The translations under genes and the position numbers were made by a program. Of a DNA stretch of 14,760 nucleotides, positions 14,232-14,760 are shown one piece after another. Every line of letters begins with the position of its first letter. Positions within the stretch are counted from its first letter, which is position 1. The notes beneath the pieces were generated by a model. The model worked only from the letters and a program-made list of their open reading frames with translations, made no database searches and was not told the origin of the DNA. This stretch comes from Clostridium sp. UBA1056 (GTDB lineage: Bacteria > Bacillota > Clostridia > Clostridiales > Clostridiaceae): positions 1 through 14,760 of the forward strand of contig DCDL01000025.1 of NCBI GenBank assembly GCA_002316385.1. The letters run 5' to 3'.

Positions 14232-14473
14232 AAAACTCCTCCTTTTCAATAATATTTAGATATTATTATTATCATTTTTACTTTACATATATATTTTAGT
14301 ATTTACGTTTTATGCAATAATAGGTTATAAAAGTATTAGTAGATATTTTTACACAATTTTCCTCAATCAAACATATGCTTATATATGTTTATTGCCCTAA
14401 ATCAAAAATACGTTGTGGAATATTCTTACGTAATATTCACTATTACATCCAATAACTATCGAGAAATATTATT
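14232..14473. other. Upstream regulatory region of the RiPP operon
   Basis: A gene-free stretch between the first precursor and a possible plus-strand small gene. It contains three inverted repeats: AATAATAT/ATATTATT at 14248-14267 (in the leader), AAACATAT/ATATGTTT at 14369-14390, and GTGGAATATT/AATATTCAC with one bulged base at 14415-14440. Any of these could bind a regulator; the second lies well upstream of the likely promoter. No regulator gene is seen in the window. Confidence 0.4.
14288..14317 (-). promoter_or_regulatory. Possible promoter of the RiPP operon
   Basis: On the minus strand TTGCAT (14317-14312) and TATATA (14293-14288) are spaced by 18 bases, giving a leader of about 50 bases before the first precursor ATG. 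The match to consensus is moderate and the region is AT-rich, so other choices are possible. Confidence 0.3.
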
Positions 14474-14566
14474 ATGAATAAAAAAATAAACCACTTATGG
14501 TTTATTATGATTATTATAGTTTTAATAGCTAGTTTAATAATTTGCATGGATATGAATAGCTACTAA
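14474..14566 (+). CDS. Possible 30-residue single-pass membrane peptide
   Basis: A short frame on the plus strand: MNKKINHLW, then a hydrophobic run rich in Ile/Leu/Val (residues 10-24), then CMDMNSY and a stop. One transmembrane helix with a basic N-terminus is the pattern of small membrane peptides, including type I toxins, but I recognise no family. The ribosome site is weak (GAGAAAT about 7-13 bases upstream). A strong inverted repeat 65 bases after its stop could be its terminator. Against it, codons 3-11 overlap a terminator-like hairpin reading on the opposite strand. It is divergent from the RiPP operon. Confidence 0.3.
   Translation: MNKKINHLWFIMIIIVLIASLIICMDMNSY
14480..14506 (-). 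terminator. Terminator-like hairpin on minus strand
   Basis: AATAAACCA (14485-14493) and TGGTTTATT (14498-14506) form a perfect 9-bp stem around CTTA. In the minus direction it is followed by a U run (seven A on the plus strand, 14480-14486), the form of a rho-independent terminator. It would stop minus-strand transcription from the right before the RiPP operon. Low GC content makes it weak. Confidence 0.4.
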
Positions 14567-14630
14567 CTAAAATAGATAACTTTTTATATATTTAAAATTT
14601 TAACTTTTTAATTCTATTTCATGAAACTAA

Positions 14631-14672
14631 ATTAAACCACTAATACATTTCAAAATGTATTAGTGGTTTAAT
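14631..14672. terminator. Perfect 20-bp inverted repeat, probable bidirectional terminator
   Basis: Positions 14631-14650 and 14653-14672 are exact reverse complements with only two bases between, giving a long stem-loop in either direction, with a GTGG/CCAC block near its outer end. T-rich but interrupted sequence follows on both sides. It could end a plus-strand small transcript and a minus-strand gene lying beyond the right edge. Confidence 0.6.
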
Positions 14673-14706
14673 CATATCTTCTTAAAACACAACATTCTAA
14701 GAAAAT

Positions 14707-14745
14707 CTATAATAAGGCATCTGAAAATAAATAATAAGTCAAAGA
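14707..14745 (-). repeat. Possible dispersed repeat, right copy
   Basis: The minus strand reads GACTTATT, an A/T stretch, then AGATGCCT (14740-14715), the partner of the sequence at 108-133 on the plus strand. An open stretch on the minus strand ending in LTYYLFSDALL-stop enters from the window edge, but I have no evidence that it is coding. Confidence 0.35.
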
Positions 14746-14760
14746 TGGGAAGTATATTTT

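Noticed and set aside
14673..14760. Partial protein-coding ends on the minus strand at the right edge
   Set aside because: Two frames are open from the edge but both are short, and neither shows a recognisable domain; a repeat is as likely.
1..14760. CRISPR array, tRNA, rRNA or insertion sequence
   Set aside because: I found no regularly spaced direct repeats, no cloverleaf-like or rRNA-like GC-rich stretch, and no transposase gene on either strand.

Overview
The window is AT-rich, with A/T-biased codons, strong G-rich ribosome binding sites and split glycine decarboxylase genes. This points to a low-GC Firmicute of the Clostridium type. The right-hand gene set is one I associate with Clostridium botulinum/sporogenes, but species cannot be fixed from this sequence. 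Every convincing gene lies on the minus strand, so transcription runs right to left.

Right part (about 7050-14231): a natural-product (RiPP) operon. In transcription order it holds two short Cys-rich precursor peptide genes (14231-14085 and 14053-13898), an ABC exporter (13777-12014), a third precursor locus whose leader and Cys-rich core are in different frames (11947-11796), a radical SAM/SPASM maturase with an N-terminal recognition-like domain (11667-10225), a protein of the TIGR04066 type (10206-9100), a small acyl-carrier-like protein lacking the usual serine (9000-8722) and a cytosolic subtilisin-like protease (8714-7176). The proposed flow is: the radical SAM enzyme crosslinks the Cys-rich cores, the ACP-like and TIGR04066 proteins assist in an unknown way, the subtilase removes the leader, and the exporter, which has no C39 peptidase domain, secretes the product. 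Hairpins follow the second and third precursor genes and may set precursor excess over enzyme. A strong hairpin with a U-tract closes the operon at about 7046-7104.

Middle (6241-6799): a single flavodoxin-like gene with its own terminator. A 376-base non-coding stretch separates it from the RiPP operon.

Left part (167-6026): a complete glycine cleavage operon, gcvT-gcvH-gcvPA-gcvPB-lpdA. It has a good promoter close to gcvT, and no glycine riboswitch is visible in front of it. P protein decarboxylates glycine, H carries the aminomethyl group on lipoyl-lysine, T passes it to tetrahydrofolate, and L (lpdA) re-oxidises the lipoyl arm. lpdA is set off by a 166-base gap holding a hairpin and a possible second promoter.

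Right edge (14232-14760): the divergent region holds several inverted repeats, a possible 30-residue membrane peptide gene on the plus strand, and a perfect 20-bp inverted repeat that looks like a terminator. Both window ends carry related copies, in opposite orientation, of a short sequence that may be a dispersed genomic repeat.
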